From CAZLXG01 sp964563585 (GTDB taxonomy: Bacteria > Bacteroidota > Bacteroidia > Flavobacteriales > Flavobacteriaceae), in the NCBI GenBank assembly GCA_964563585.1, contig CAZLXG010000005.1, positions 1 to 59,126 of the forward strand: a stretch of DNA of 59,126 nucleotides, read 5' to 3'. Below are positions 16,807-25,432 of this stretch, one piece after another; position 1 is the stretch's first letter, and each line of letters begins with the position of its first letter. Both the position numbers and the translations under genes were made by a program. Under the pieces are notes generated by a model, which was not told where the DNA came from, did no database searches, and was given only the letters and a program-made list of their open reading frames with translations.

Positions 16807-16860
16807 TCAATTCGCTTGAAAGCAAATATGAAAATGATGATGTAATTGAATAAAGTTCAT
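16807..16860 (-). CDS. hisL: His operon leader peptide, 17 residues
   Basis: The ORF reads MNFIQLHHHFHICFQAN and ends in TGA. Four of its 17 codons are His (CAT at codons 7, 8, 9 and 11), far above expectation, and it sits directly before an intrinsic terminator and hisG. The peptide itself probably has no role other than letting ribosomes sense charged tRNA-His. No strong ribosome binding site is seen, which is normal in Bacteroidota. No similarity search was possible. Confidence 0.82.
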   Translation of the reverse strand: MNFIQLHHHFHICFQAN

Positions 16861-17018
16861 TTCTTGTTTTTCTTAAAGCAAATATCAACAATAAAATTTA
16901 TAATTCTAGGTATTCAATACAATTTTTATAATTATTGAATATTCTATATTTTTACTTATAAATCATTATTTAATATTTAAAAGAATGATTTAAAAGCTAT
17001 AATTACTTAATGGCTGTT
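16861..17018. other. Intergenic region upstream of the his leader
   Basis: AT-rich DNA between the SPFH gene end and the his leader peptide. On the minus strand a TTG followed after 19 nt by TAAATTTT is a possible imperfect promoter for the his operon, about 30-45 nt before the leader ATG. GATATTTG nearer the ATG is an alternative -7 box. Neither is decisive. Confidence 0.3.
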
Positions 17019-17834
17019 TTATTGATTTCCTAAAATAATAGGCATTCCGCTATCACCAGAACCAATAATAATTACTTTACTATTTGGCGATGCTGCTAAT
17101 TTAATAGTTGCTTCAATGCCTTTGTCTTGAAGGATTTTATCGGTTAATGATGCACTTAAAATTTTATTTGCATCTGCTTTACCCCTAGCTTCAATAATTA
17201 CTTTTTCCGCTTCTTTTGCAGCAGTAACTAATCTAAACTCATATTCTAAAGATTCTTGCTCTTGTTTTAATTTACGTTCAATCGCTTCCTTTATAGTTGA
17301 TGGTAATGTAACATCACGTACCAATACTTCATTTAATTGTACATATTGCTTATCAAGAATTTTTTTAGTTTCTTCATATATTTCATCTTGAATAATATCA
17401 CGTTTACTAGAATATAATTGTTCTGGCGTGTAACGTCCTACAACTGAACGTGCTGCACTACGTATAGCTGGCTGAATTACACGTTGTAAATAATCTTCGC
17501 CAAGGGATTGGTGTAAATTACCTAGGTTGTTATAAATTGGTTGAAACCAAGCTGAAGCATCAATTTGAATTTCTAATCCATTAGATGATAACACTTTCAT
17601 TTTTTCAAAAAGCTCTTGTTGACGTACTTCGTAAACAATTACTTTATTCCAAGGTGCTACAATATGAAATCCTTCTCCTAAAGGTGGCTCATCTGTAACC
17701 ACACCATTGTCAAAGGTTTTATAAAGCACTCCTGCTTCACCAGAACCTATAGTTATAGCTGATTTTGATAATAATACTATTAATACAATTGCCCCAAATA
17801 TAAAGGGTATTGCAATTTTTGGTAATTTTTCCAT
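17019..17834 (-). CDS. SPFH/prohibitin family membrane protein
   Basis: A 271-residue protein with one N-terminal membrane anchor (about residues 7-24) followed by an SPFH/band 7 domain (about 25-210): GSGEAGVLYKTFDNGV, EMKVLSSNGLEIQIDASAWF-type strand, and RSVVGRYTPEQLYSSKRD. A helical, probably coiled-coil tail rich in Glu, Lys and Ala follows (about 185-240). Prohibitin relatives form large membrane rings that organise membrane proteins or proteases. It lies 13 nt after the VWA gene, likely the same transcript. No protease partner is seen next to it. Confidence 0.85.
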   Translation of the reverse strand: MEKLPKIAIPFIFGAIVLIVLLSKSAITIGSGEAGVLYKTFDNGVVTDEPPLGEGFHIVAPWNKVIVYEVRQQELFEKMKVLSSNGLEIQIDASAWFQPIYNNLGNLHQSLGEDYLQRVIQPAIRSAARSVVGRYTPEQLYSSKRDIIQDEIYEETKKILDKQYVQLNEVLVRDVTLPSTIKEAIERKLKQEQESLEYEFRLVTAAKEAEKVIIEARGKADANKILSASLTDKILQDKGIEATIKLAASPNSKVIIIGSGDSGMPIILGNQ

Positions 17835-17847
17835 TAGTTGTTTTAGT

Positions 17848-19881
17848 TTAAATTAATCCGTTATATTTTCTTAAAAACCACTCTATTGTTAAGCTTAATG
17901 CTATTAAAATAAGGAGGTATTTCCAATCAATCAAAGGTATGGTATTTTTATTGCTTTTTTGAATTGTTATGAAGCGATTATCACTTAATAAATCGCTTAT
18001 TAAACTTTCTGTATTATCAATAAAATAACTTTCACCTTTACTGTTAGTAGCTAATTGTTGTAACTTTGTTACACTTGCGTTTAAAAATTGTTGTTCAACA
18101 TTGTATTCTAAAATTTTAAACGTTCCAGATTTTGATAGATTTTCATTTATTGCCCGAATAGTAAAACTGTATTTCGAAGGTGGTAAACTACTTAAATCTA
18201 CTTGAAAATTGTTGTTTTTTAATATAAGAGGAAATATTTTTTCTTCATCTGAAACTTTGTTTTTTACAGTAATATGAAGTGTTTTACGAGCATCAAACAC
18301 ATAGTTTTTATCGAAAAATTGTGCTTTTATAACAATACCATTACTACCATTATAAAATGATTCGTATTCTATATTTAATCTGCTTCTTCGTTTATTTGAA
18401 GCTAAATATTGAACGAGCTTCCCGATAAAATCATCAAATTCATTAAATGTTTTTGAATTTATAAAACTCTGTGCACGCCATTGCCAAATATTCTCACCAA
18501 ATAATACAGCTTCTCTTCTACCGTTAGTTTCAAATGTTGCTAACAATGGTTCTTTAGTTGAAACATTGCCCAATTTTTTATTTAAAATAGATTGAAAAGG
18601 AATTGAAAATTTAACAGAACCATAATTTGATTTTAAAGGAGGAAACGATTCGAAATTTATATCGTCTATTATAAAAGGTGAAAAATTAAAATTTAATTCT
18701 GCCTGATAATCTTCGGTTTGGTTTGTTATTTCATTTGTATAATTTTCATTCACTGAGTTTAGAAAATCCAAATCAGTTTTTGTGCCTACAATTACAAACT
18801 TATTCTTGTTTTGTTCTTCTAATAATTCAAATAACTTCTTAAACTTACTATTTGGTTGATTTATTATAATTAATTGAAAATCATTGATTTGACTAATTAT
18901 TTCATTTAATTTCAAAAAGGTTACAGAACGTTGTTCGTTACTCTCAATACTTTTCTTTAAAGCACCTAAATCTGGATGTAAAAAATCGCTTACAATAGCT
19001 ATTTTGGTTTTTTGGTCAATAACTTCAACTGCAAAATTCTTGGTGTTATTTATTTTATTTTTCTCGCTATCAATAGGAATAATAGTCGCTTTTAAACTAC
19101 TAACTCCAACCCTATTTGCTGGTAATGTAAAGTTAATTGTTTTGGAGTTATTATTCTTTGTAAACTTTACGGGTTGTGAATATACTATTGTATTACCACT
19201 TGTTACTACAAACCGAGAATTAACAGTGCTATTGCCGTTATAAACCACAATGGTTTCAATAGGAAATCGATTCTTTAAATAAGCGTACCTATTTACGTTA
19301 AGTTGTTGAATTTTTAAATCGGTATAAGTTACCGTATCACCCAAAATTACTGGGTAAATAGGTTGTTTATAGGTTGTATGCGAAAATTCATAATCGCTAC
19401 CATAAGTTTGATTTCCGTCAGTAATTAATATGGTTGGCGCATTTGTATCTTTATAAATTTGAGATAATTGACTAAACGCATTATTAATATTTGTTTGTTT
19501 TTCTGAAAACGAAATAGAATCCGTAGCATTTAACGACTCACCAAAAGTGTATTTAGTAATATTGAATTTATCATTCAATCTATCATGATTAACTATTATA
19601 TTAATGATATTTAAAGCATTTTCATCTTGTTTTAAATGTTTTATTGAACTTGAATTATCAACAGCAACTATTAAGTTTGGTTTTTCAGTTGATAAACTAA
19701 TTTGCTCAAACTTAGGGTTTATAAGCAATAATAAAATTGAAAAAATTGTAAGAAATCTTAAAAATAAAAAAAACATATCTAATTTAGATATGCTTTTCTT
19801 TTTATATGTATACTGAAAAAGAGCTAGCAAAAGTGCTACAATTCCAGCTATAAAAATATAAATTAATGTTTCTGAAGACAT
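17848..19881 (-). CDS. VWA-domain membrane protein
   Basis: A 677-residue membrane protein. Two helices lie at about residues 5-25 and 36-55. A von Willebrand A-like region follows with the MIDAS motif DNSSS at 75-79 and ITDGNQTYGSDYEF near residue 155. A long extracytoplasmic region with Ig-like and glutaminase-like segments (FVIVGTKTDLDFL near residue 365) precedes a C-terminal helix near 650-668. The layout matches Bacteroidota proteins distantly related to BatA/BatB. Function is unknown. It starts 3 nt after fabG. Confidence 0.75.
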   Translation of the reverse strand: MSSETLIYIFIAGIVALLLALFQYTYKKKSISKLDMFFLFLRFLTIFSILLLLINPKFEQISLSTEKPNLIVAVDNSSSIKHLKQDENALNIINIIVNHDRLNDKFNITKYTFGESLNATDSISFSEKQTNINNAFSQLSQIYKDTNAPTILITDGNQTYGSDYEFSHTTYKQPIYPVILGDTVTYTDLKIQQLNVNRYAYLKNRFPIETIVVYNGNSTVNSRFVVTSGNTIVYSQPVKFTKNNNSKTINFTLPANRVGVSSLKATIIPIDSEKNKINNTKNFAVEVIDQKTKIAIVSDFLHPDLGALKKSIESNEQRSVTFLKLNEIISQINDFQLIIINQPNSKFKKLFELLEEQNKNKFVIVGTKTDLDFLNSVNENYTNEITNQTEDYQAELNFNFSPFIIDDINFESFPPLKSNYGSVKFSIPFQSILNKKLGNVSTKEPLLATFETNGRREAVLFGENIWQWRAQSFINSKTFNEFDDFIGKLVQYLASNKRRSRLNIEYESFYNGSNGIVIKAQFFDKNYVFDARKTLHITVKNKVSDEEKIFPLILKNNNFQVDLSSLPPSKYSFTIRAINENLSKSGTFKILEYNVEQQFLNASVTKLQQLATNSKGESYFIDNTESLISDLLSDNRFITIQKSNKNTIPLIDWKYLLILIALSLTIEWFLRKYNGLI

Positions 19882-19884
19882 CGT

Positions 19885-20631
19885 TTAAGTTAACATTCCT
19901 CCGTCTACATTTAATGTTTGTCCTGTAACATAAGCACTCATGTCGCTAGCTAAAAACACACATACATTGGCTATATCTTCTGGTGTTCCTCCTCGTTTTA
20001 AAGGAATTGCAGCCCTCCAACTTTTTACAGTTTCTTCATCAAGTTTAGCTGTCATTTCAGTTTCAATAAAACCTGGAGCAACTACATTACTTCGTATATT
20101 TCTTGAACCTAACTCTAAAGCAACAGATTTTGAAAATCCTATAATCCCTGCTTTTGAAGCTGCATAATTTGTTTGTCCTGCATTTCCTTTTACACCAACT
20201 ACCGAGCTCATATTAATAATAGAACCTTTACGCTGTTTAAGCATGGTACGTTGCACCGCTTTTGTCATATTAAAAACAGACTTTAAGTTAACTTCTATAA
20301 CGCGATCAAAATCGTCTTCGCTAATACGCATCAACAAATTATCTTTTGTAATACCTGCATTGTTAACCAAAATATCAATACTACCGAATTCTTCTAAAAC
20401 ATCTACTGCTAATTGTTGAGATTCATCAAAACTCGCTGCATTACTTTGATATCCTTTAGCTTTAACGCCTAATGCATTTAACTCTTTTTCTAGTTCATTT
20501 GCCGCTTCTACCGAAGAGCTATATGTAAAAGCAACATTTGCGCCTTGTTCTGCAAAAACTTTTGCAATACCTTTTCCTATACCTCTACTGGCTCCAGTTA
20601 TTATTGCCGTTTTTCCTTCTAATAGTTTCAT
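19885..20631 (-). CDS. fabG: 3-oxoacyl-[ACP] reductase FabG
   Basis: NADPH-dependent reduction of 3-oxoacyl-ACP in fatty acid elongation, cytosolic. 248 residues, classical short-chain dehydrogenase. The cofactor motif is TGASRGIGKG at residue 12, NNAG near residue 89, and the catalytic Ser-Tyr-Lys set is SSVVG and YAASKAG near residues 142-159. It ends in VTGQTLNVDGGM, typical of FabG. It lies downstream of the sucD terminator and 3 nt before the VWA gene. Confidence 0.93.
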   Translation of the reverse strand: MKLLEGKTAIITGASRGIGKGIAKVFAEQGANVAFTYSSSVEAANELEKELNALGVKAKGYQSNAASFDESQQLAVDVLEEFGSIDILVNNAGITKDNLLMRISEDDFDRVIEVNLKSVFNMTKAVQRTMLKQRKGSIINMSSVVGVKGNAGQTNYAASKAGIIGFSKSVALELGSRNIRSNVVAPGFIETEMTAKLDEETVKSWRAAIPLKRGGTPEDIANVCVFLASDMSAYVTGQTLNVDGGMLT

Positions 20632-20731
20632 ATATAATAAAATAAGTTCTTTTTAATTAGTTATGATTCATATAAAGTTAAAATCACTTTCTGTAAAATC
20701 AAATATAATAAATCCAAACTGCATCAAATAA

Positions 20732-20761
20732 AAAAACCTCACAAAATCTTGTGAGGTTTTT
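20732..20761. terminator. Strong intrinsic terminator after sucD
   Basis: AAAAACCTCACAA and TTGTGAGGTTTTT form a perfect 13-bp stem around AATC, with A/T tracts on both sides so that it can act in either direction. On the minus strand it lies 20 nt after the sucD stop and separates sucD from fabG. Confidence 0.9.
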
Positions 20762-20781
20762 AACAATTATATTGTTTTTGC

Positions 20782-21654
20782 TTAAGCTAAAACTTCAGCA
20801 ATTTTCTTTCCTATTTCAGCAGGAGAATCTACAACGTGAATTCCACATGCTTTTAATATTTTCTTCTTTGCTTGTGCAGTATCATCACTTCCACCAACAA
20901 TGGCTCCAGCATGTCCCATAGTACGTCCCGCAGGCGCAGTTTCACCAGCGATAAAACCTACAACAGGTTTTTTACTACCACTAGCTTTGTACCAATTTGC
21001 AGCTTCTGCTTCTAACTGACCTCCAATTTCACCAATCATAACAACTGCTTCAGTTTCTGGGTCGTTTATTAATAATTCTACAGCTTCTTTTGTAGTTGTT
21101 CCAATAATTGGATCACCACCAATTCCAATAGCCGTTGTAATACCTAAACCTTGTTTTACAACTTGGTCTGCAGCTTCATAAGTTAATGTTCCAGATTTTG
21201 AAACAATACCAACTCTACCCTTTTTGAAAACAAACCCTGGCATAATACCAACTTTAGCTTCACCTGGAGTAATAATTCCTGGGCAATTTGGACCTATTAA
21301 TCTGCAATCTCTGTCTTTAATATAACTTGATGCTTTAATCATATCTGCAACAGGAATACCTTCAGTAATACAAATAATAACTTTTATACCTGCATCAGCA
21401 GCTTCCATAATTGCATCGGCAGCAAATGCTGGCGGTACAAAAATGATAGTTGTATCTGCTCCAACTTGTTCTACAGCTTCTTGTACTGTATTAAAAACTG
21501 GTTTATCTAAATGTGTTTGCCCTCCTTTTCCTGGTGTAACACCTCCAACAACATTGGTTCCATACTCAATCATTTGACCTGCATGAAATGTTCCTTCACT
21601 ACCTGTAAAACCTTGAACTATTATTTTTGAATCTTTATTTACTAAAACACTCAT
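20782..21654 (-). CDS. sucD: Succinyl-CoA synthetase alpha subunit SucD
   Basis: ADP/GDP-forming succinate-CoA ligase alpha subunit of the TCA cycle, normally paired with SucB (sucC), which is not in this window. 290 residues is the standard length. The CoA-binding N-terminus has IIVQGFTGSEGTFH and GTNVVGGVTPGKGG, and the phosphohistidine is expected in MGHAGAIVGG near residue 247. Its own promoter lies just upstream and a strong terminator just downstream, so it can be transcribed alone. Confidence 0.96.
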   Translation of the reverse strand: MSVLVNKDSKIIVQGFTGSEGTFHAGQMIEYGTNVVGGVTPGKGGQTHLDKPVFNTVQEAVEQVGADTTIIFVPPAFAADAIMEAADAGIKVIICITEGIPVADMIKASSYIKDRDCRLIGPNCPGIITPGEAKVGIMPGFVFKKGRVGIVSKSGTLTYEAADQVVKQGLGITTAIGIGGDPIIGTTTKEAVELLINDPETEAVVMIGEIGGQLEAEAANWYKASGSKKPVVGFIAGETAPAGRTMGHAGAIVGGSDDTAQAKKKILKACGIHVVDSPAEIGKKIAEVLA

Positions 21655-21683
21655 TTGTATATTTTTTATTTACTAAAGTTGCA

Positions 21684-21715
21684 CAAAAATACCTAATTGC
21701 TCTTACTTTTTACAA
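21684..21715 (-). promoter_or_regulatory. Promoter of sucD
   Basis: On the minus strand TTG (21713-21715) is followed by 21 nt and TATTTTTG (21684-21691), an exact Bacteroidota-type promoter. The -7 box is 29 nt before the sucD ATG. The -33 box lies immediately upstream of the preceding gene's stop codon end. Confidence 0.7.
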
Positions 21716-21716
21716 C

Positions 21717-22649
21717 TTAATTATTTAATTTTTTTAATATTTCAGGAATCTTTCTAATATATGCCATTTCTTTAAATTTTTCTCTAGCCTCTACTGCCGG
21801 AGAACCAAAATATGATTTATTTTCATCGGTAGAATGTCCTAATCCTGATTGTGCGTAAAGTTCTGTACCCTTTGCAATTGTAATTCCGCTTTTCACACCA
21901 ACTTGTCCCCAAATAATTACATTGTCTTCAACAACAACACAACCCGCAATTGCTGCTTGTGAAGCAATCAAGCATTTTTTACCAATAACAGTATCGTGAC
22001 CTATTTGAATTTGATTATCTAATTTTGAACCTTCGCCTATTATTGTGTTAGCTGTAACGCCTCTATCTATAGTGCATAGCGCGCCTAAATCTACATTATC
22101 TTCTATAACGACACGTCCACCTGAAAGTAATCTATCATAACCATCTGGTCTATTTTTATAGTAAAATGCGTTAGCTCCTAAAACAGTTCCTGCATGAATA
22201 GTAACATTATCACCAATTATGGCATCGTCATAAATACTAACATTAGAATGGATAAAACAATCATTCCCTATAACTACATTATTTCCAATAAAACAATTAG
22301 GTTGAACTATTGTGTTTTTTCCTATGATAGCAGAATTTGATATTTGACTATTTGAAGAATAAAATGGTTTGAAATGATTGGTAAGCGTATTAAAATCTCT
22401 AAATGGGTCGTCGCTAATAAGCAATACTTTCCCATCGGGACAATCCACCTCTTTATTAATTAAAATAATAGTTGCAGATGATTCTAAAGCTTTATCATAG
22501 TATTTTGGATGGTCTACAAATACAATATCACCAGTTTCTACAACATGAATTTCGTTCATTCCTAAAACAGGAAAATCATCGTTTCCAACAAAATCACAAT
22601 TAATTAATTGTGCAATTTCTTTTAAAGTATGTGGTTTTGGGAATTTCAA
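21717..22649 (-). CDS. Second LpxD-like UDP-3-O-acylglucosamine N-acyltransferase
   Basis: A 310-residue paralogue of LpxD. The N-terminal uridine-binding part (about 1-100) is followed by left-handed beta-helix hexapeptide repeats (about 105-285) and a short helical end. The catalytic-type His is kept in LDNQIQIGHDTVIG near residue 210, next to LGALCTIDRG. It could acylate lipid A precursor or another UDP-amino sugar. The start is TTG at 22649, 6 nt after the efp stop; no in-frame ATG fits. Both lpxD-like genes lie in the same operon, so simple redundancy or a different acyl specificity is possible. Confidence 0.85.
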   Translation of the reverse strand: MKFPKPHTLKEIAQLINCDFVGNDDFPVLGMNEIHVVETGDIVFVDHPKYYDKALESSATIILINKEVDCPDGKVLLISDDPFRDFNTLTNHFKPFYSSNSQISNSAIIGKNTIVQPNCFIGNNVVIGNDCFIHSNVSIYDDAIIGDNVTIHAGTVLGANAFYYKNRPDGYDRLLSGGRVVIEDNVDLGALCTIDRGVTANTIIGEGSKLDNQIQIGHDTVIGKKCLIASQAAIAGCVVVEDNVIIWGQVGVKSGITIAKGTELYAQSGLGHSTDENKSYFGSPAVEAREKFKEMAYIRKIPEILKKLNN

Positions 22650-22655
22650 ATGAAA

Positions 22656-23222
22656 CTATTCTTTAACACGTTCTTTATACGTTCCTTTTTCAGTTTCAAC
22701 TTTAATCTTATCTCCTTCATTAATAAATAAAGGCACATTTACAGTTGCTCCAGTTTCTACAGTTGCAGGCTTTGTAGCATTTGTTGCTGTATTTCCTTTA
22801 ATACCTGGTTCTGTTGCTGTAACTTCTAAAACAACACTTGCTGGCATTTCTACCGAAAGTGGCATGTCATCTTCAGCATTTATAATTACAGTAACAACTT
22901 GTCCTTCCTTCATTAAACCTGGATTATCTAAAACAGATTCAACTAATTGAATTTGTGTATAATCCTCAGTATTCATAAAGTGATAAAATTCACCATCATT
23001 ATATAAAAACTGAAATTTATGAGTTTCAACACGTACATCTTCTAATTTATGACCTGCAGAAAATGTATTATCTAATACTTTTCCGTTTGTTACACTTTTC
23101 ATTTTAGTACGAACAAACGCTGGTCCTTTACCCGGTTTTACGTGTAAAAATTCAATTATTTTATAGATATCATTGTTGTACTTAATGCACAATCCATTTC
23201 TTATATCACTTGTACTTGCCAT
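22656..23222 (-). CDS. efp: Translation elongation factor P
   Basis: Relieves ribosomes stalled at polyproline. 188 residues, three beta-barrel domains. The modified-residue loop reads HVKPGKGPAFVRTK near residue 27, with Lys in the GKG tip, so the lysylated/hydroxylated or otherwise modified Lys type is expected. The end EKGTYKERVK is typical. It sits between lpxA and the second lpxD-like gene, a gene order I have seen associated with Flavobacteriia. Confidence 0.96.
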   Translation of the reverse strand: MASTSDIRNGLCIKYNNDIYKIIEFLHVKPGKGPAFVRTKMKSVTNGKVLDNTFSAGHKLEDVRVETHKFQFLYNDGEFYHFMNTEDYTQIQLVESVLDNPGLMKEGQVVTVIINAEDDMPLSVEMPASVVLEVTATEPGIKGNTATNATKPATVETGATVNVPLFINEGDKIKVETEKGTYKERVKE

Positions 23223-23237
23223 ATTATTTGTAATTTT

Positions 23238-24023
23238 TTAGTTTGATTTGAAATATCCTTTCATGATACCCCGATGTGAATTCTTAATAAATTGAAGAAT
23301 TTCATCACGCTCTGGAGTTGCTTCCATTTCTGCTTCAATTATTTCTGAAGCCTGCGTATTGTTATAATTTTTTTGATAGAGTATTCTAAAAATATTCTGA
23401 ATTTCTCTGATTTTATCACTTGTATAGCCTCTTCTTCTCAATCCAACTGAATTTATTCCAACATATGATAATGGCTCTCTTGCAGCTTTCACATACGGTG
23501 GCACATCTTTTCTTACCAAAGAACCTCCAGTTACAAATGCATGATTTCCTATTGAAACAAACTGATGTACAGCTGTCATACCTGCTAATATTACATAATC
23601 ACCAATAGTAATATGTCCTGCGAGTGTACTATTATTTGAAAAAATACAATTAGCACCCACAATACAGTCGTGTGCAATGTGGCAATATGCCATAATTAAA
23701 CAATTATCACCAATAACTGTTTTCATTTTATCTACTGTACCTCTATTTATAGTAACACATTCACGAATAGTAACGTTATCACCTATTTCAACCGTAGTAT
23801 CTTCATCGTTATATTTTAAATCTTGAGGAACTGCTGAAATTACAGAGCCAGGGAAAATATTACAATTTTTACCAATTCTGGCACCTTCCATAATAGTTAC
23901 ATTACTACCTATCCAAGTTCCCATACCAATTTTTACATTATTATGTATGGTAGTAAAAGGTTCTATAACAACATTCTTCGCAATTTTTGCTCCTGGATGA
24001 ACGTATGCAAGTGGTTGGTTCAT
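23238..24023 (-). CDS. lpxA: UDP-N-acetylglucosamine O-acyltransferase LpxA
   Basis: First step of lipid A synthesis: transfers 3-hydroxyacyl from ACP to UDP-GlcNAc. 261 residues is standard. Hexapeptide repeats span about 8-190, with the catalytic His in AYCHIAHDCIVG near residue 122. The C-terminal helical domain has GLRRRGYTSDKIREIQ near residue 200. It follows lpxC-fabZ by 2 nt. Confidence 0.96.
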   Translation of the reverse strand: MNQPLAYVHPGAKIAKNVVIEPFTTIHNNVKIGMGTWIGSNVTIMEGARIGKNCNIFPGSVISAVPQDLKYNDEDTTVEIGDNVTIRECVTINRGTVDKMKTVIGDNCLIMAYCHIAHDCIVGANCIFSNNSTLAGHITIGDYVILAGMTAVHQFVSIGNHAFVTGGSLVRKDVPPYVKAAREPLSYVGINSVGLRRRGYTSDKIREIQNIFRILYQKNYNNTQASEIIEAEMEATPERDEILQFIKNSHRGIMKGYFKSN

Positions 24024-24025
24024 AA

Positions 24026-25432
24026 TTATTTAATTTTTGAGATTTGAGCCATTAATTCAGCTTCCGCACATAATTTACCATTGGCATAGGCATAACCTTG
24101 CATATGGCAAATACCACGACGAATTTGTGTAATTAAGCTACATTTAAATATTAATGTATCGCCTGGAGATACTTTTCGTTTAAACTTCACTTTATCCATT
24201 TTCATGAAAAATGTTAAGTAGTTTTCTGGGTCTGGAACTGTATTTAAAACTAAAACACCTCCTGTTTGCGCCATGGCTTCAACAATTAAAACACCAGGCA
24301 TTACAGGTGAACCAGGAAAATGACCAACAAAAAACGGTTCATTCATGGTTACATTTTTCATAGCAATTACATGTGTATCTGTAAGCTCAAAAACCTTATC
24401 AATCATCAAGAAAGGAGGTCTATGTGGCAACATATCCATTATTTGATTTACATCCATTAACGGTGTTTGATGTAAATCTACTTTAGGAACGTAGTTACGT
24501 CTTTCATTTTTAATTATTTTAGATAATTTTTTTGCAAATTGAGTATTAATACCATGCCCAGGTTTATTTGCAATAACTTTACCTCTAATTCTGGTACCTA
24601 TTAATGCTAAGTCTCCTATAACGTCTAACAACTTATGCCTAGCTGCTTCGTTTGGGTAGTGCAATGTTAAGTTATCTAAAATACCATTTGGCTTAATAGA
24701 TATTGAATCTTTATTAAAAGCCTTTTTAAGTCTTTCAATAGTTTCTGGAGATAATGCTTTATCAACATAAACAATAGCATTATTTAAATCGCCACCTTTT
24801 ATTAATCCATTTTCTAAAAGCATCTCAATTTCATGTAAAAAACTAAATGTACGTGAGTTAGAAATATCTTTTTTAAAATCTGATATATGATTTAGTGTTG
24901 CATTTTGAGTTCCTAAAACTTTAGTTCCAAAATCTACCATGGTAGTAATTTGGTACTCATTAGAGGGCATCACGATAATCTCACTCCCAGTTTCTTTATC
25001 TGAAAATGAAATAACTTCTGAAATAACGTATTCTTCTCTAAAGGCATCAAGTTCTACAATACCAGCTTCTTCTATAGCTTCAACAAAAAACTTAGAAGAA
25101 CCATCCATAATAGGAGGCTCAGATTCATTTAATTCAATAATAGCATTGTCAATATCTAATCCAACTAATGCCGCAAGCACATGTTCTGAAGTTTGTATCT
25201 TAACTCCGTTTTTTTCTAAACAGGTACCACGTTGTGTATTTGTAACATAATTAGCATTAGCCTCTATTATTGGTGTTCCTTCTAAATCAATACGTTTAAA
25301 AGCTAAACCAGAGTTAGCTTCTGATGGTTTAAAAGTTAGCGTTACACTTTTACCTGTATGTAAACCAACACCAGTTAAAGACACTTCTTTAGCTAGGGTT
25401 TTCTGTTTTATTTCGGTATTAATTATTGCCAT
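24026..25432 (-). CDS. lpxC/fabZ: Bifunctional LpxC deacetylase / FabZ dehydratase
   Basis: A 468-residue fusion typical of Bacteroidota. The LpxC part (about 1-300) deacetylates UDP-3-O-acyl-GlcNAc, the committed lipid A step; zinc ligands are expected in SEHVLAAL near residue 83 and RHKLLDVIGDLAL near residue 265. The FabZ part (about 320-468) dehydrates 3-hydroxyacyl-ACP; HRPPFLMIDKV and the active-site GHFPGSPVMPGVLIVEAMAQ are clear. The fusion couples the competing fates of 3-hydroxyacyl-ACP. Its start overlaps the end of lpxD by 14 nt. Confidence 0.96.
   Translation of the reverse strand: MAIINTEIKQKTLAKEVSLTGVGLHTGKSVTLTFKPSEANSGLAFKRIDLEGTPIIEANANYVTNTQRGTCLEKNGVKIQTSEHVLAALVGLDIDNAIIELNESEPPIMDGSSKFFVEAIEEAGIVELDAFREEYVISEVISFSDKETGSEIIVMPSNEYQITTMVDFGTKVLGTQNATLNHISDFKKDISNSRTFSFLHEIEMLLENGLIKGGDLNNAIVYVDKALSPETIERLKKAFNKDSISIKPNGILDNLTLHYPNEAARHKLLDVIGDLALIGTRIRGKVIANKPGHGINTQFAKKLSKIIKNERRNYVPKVDLHQTPLMDVNQIMDMLPHRPPFLMIDKVFELTDTHVIAMKNVTMNEPFFVGHFPGSPVMPGVLIVEAMAQTGGVLVLNTVPDPENYLTFFMKMDKVKFKRKVSPGDTLIFKCSLITQIRRGICHMQGYAYANGKLCAEAELMAQISKIK

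Larger units (their letters stand above)
16748..16860 (-). promoter_or_regulatory. Histidine operon attenuator (leader region)
   Basis: Four pairing segments are visible. Arm A (16839-16854) spans leader codons 3-8 and pairs with arm B (16791-16805) over 15 bp with one bulged base. Segment D (16813-16821, TTTCAAGCG on the minus strand) repeats the core of the terminator 3' arm and can pair over 9 positions, two of them G-U, with the terminator 5' arm (16763-16771). A ribosome stalled on the His codons would cover A, free D and prevent termination. A ribosome reaching the stop would cover D and allow it. With no translation, A-B pairing encloses D and the terminator also forms. The model is my inference; the pairings are seen directly. 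Confidence 0.8.
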
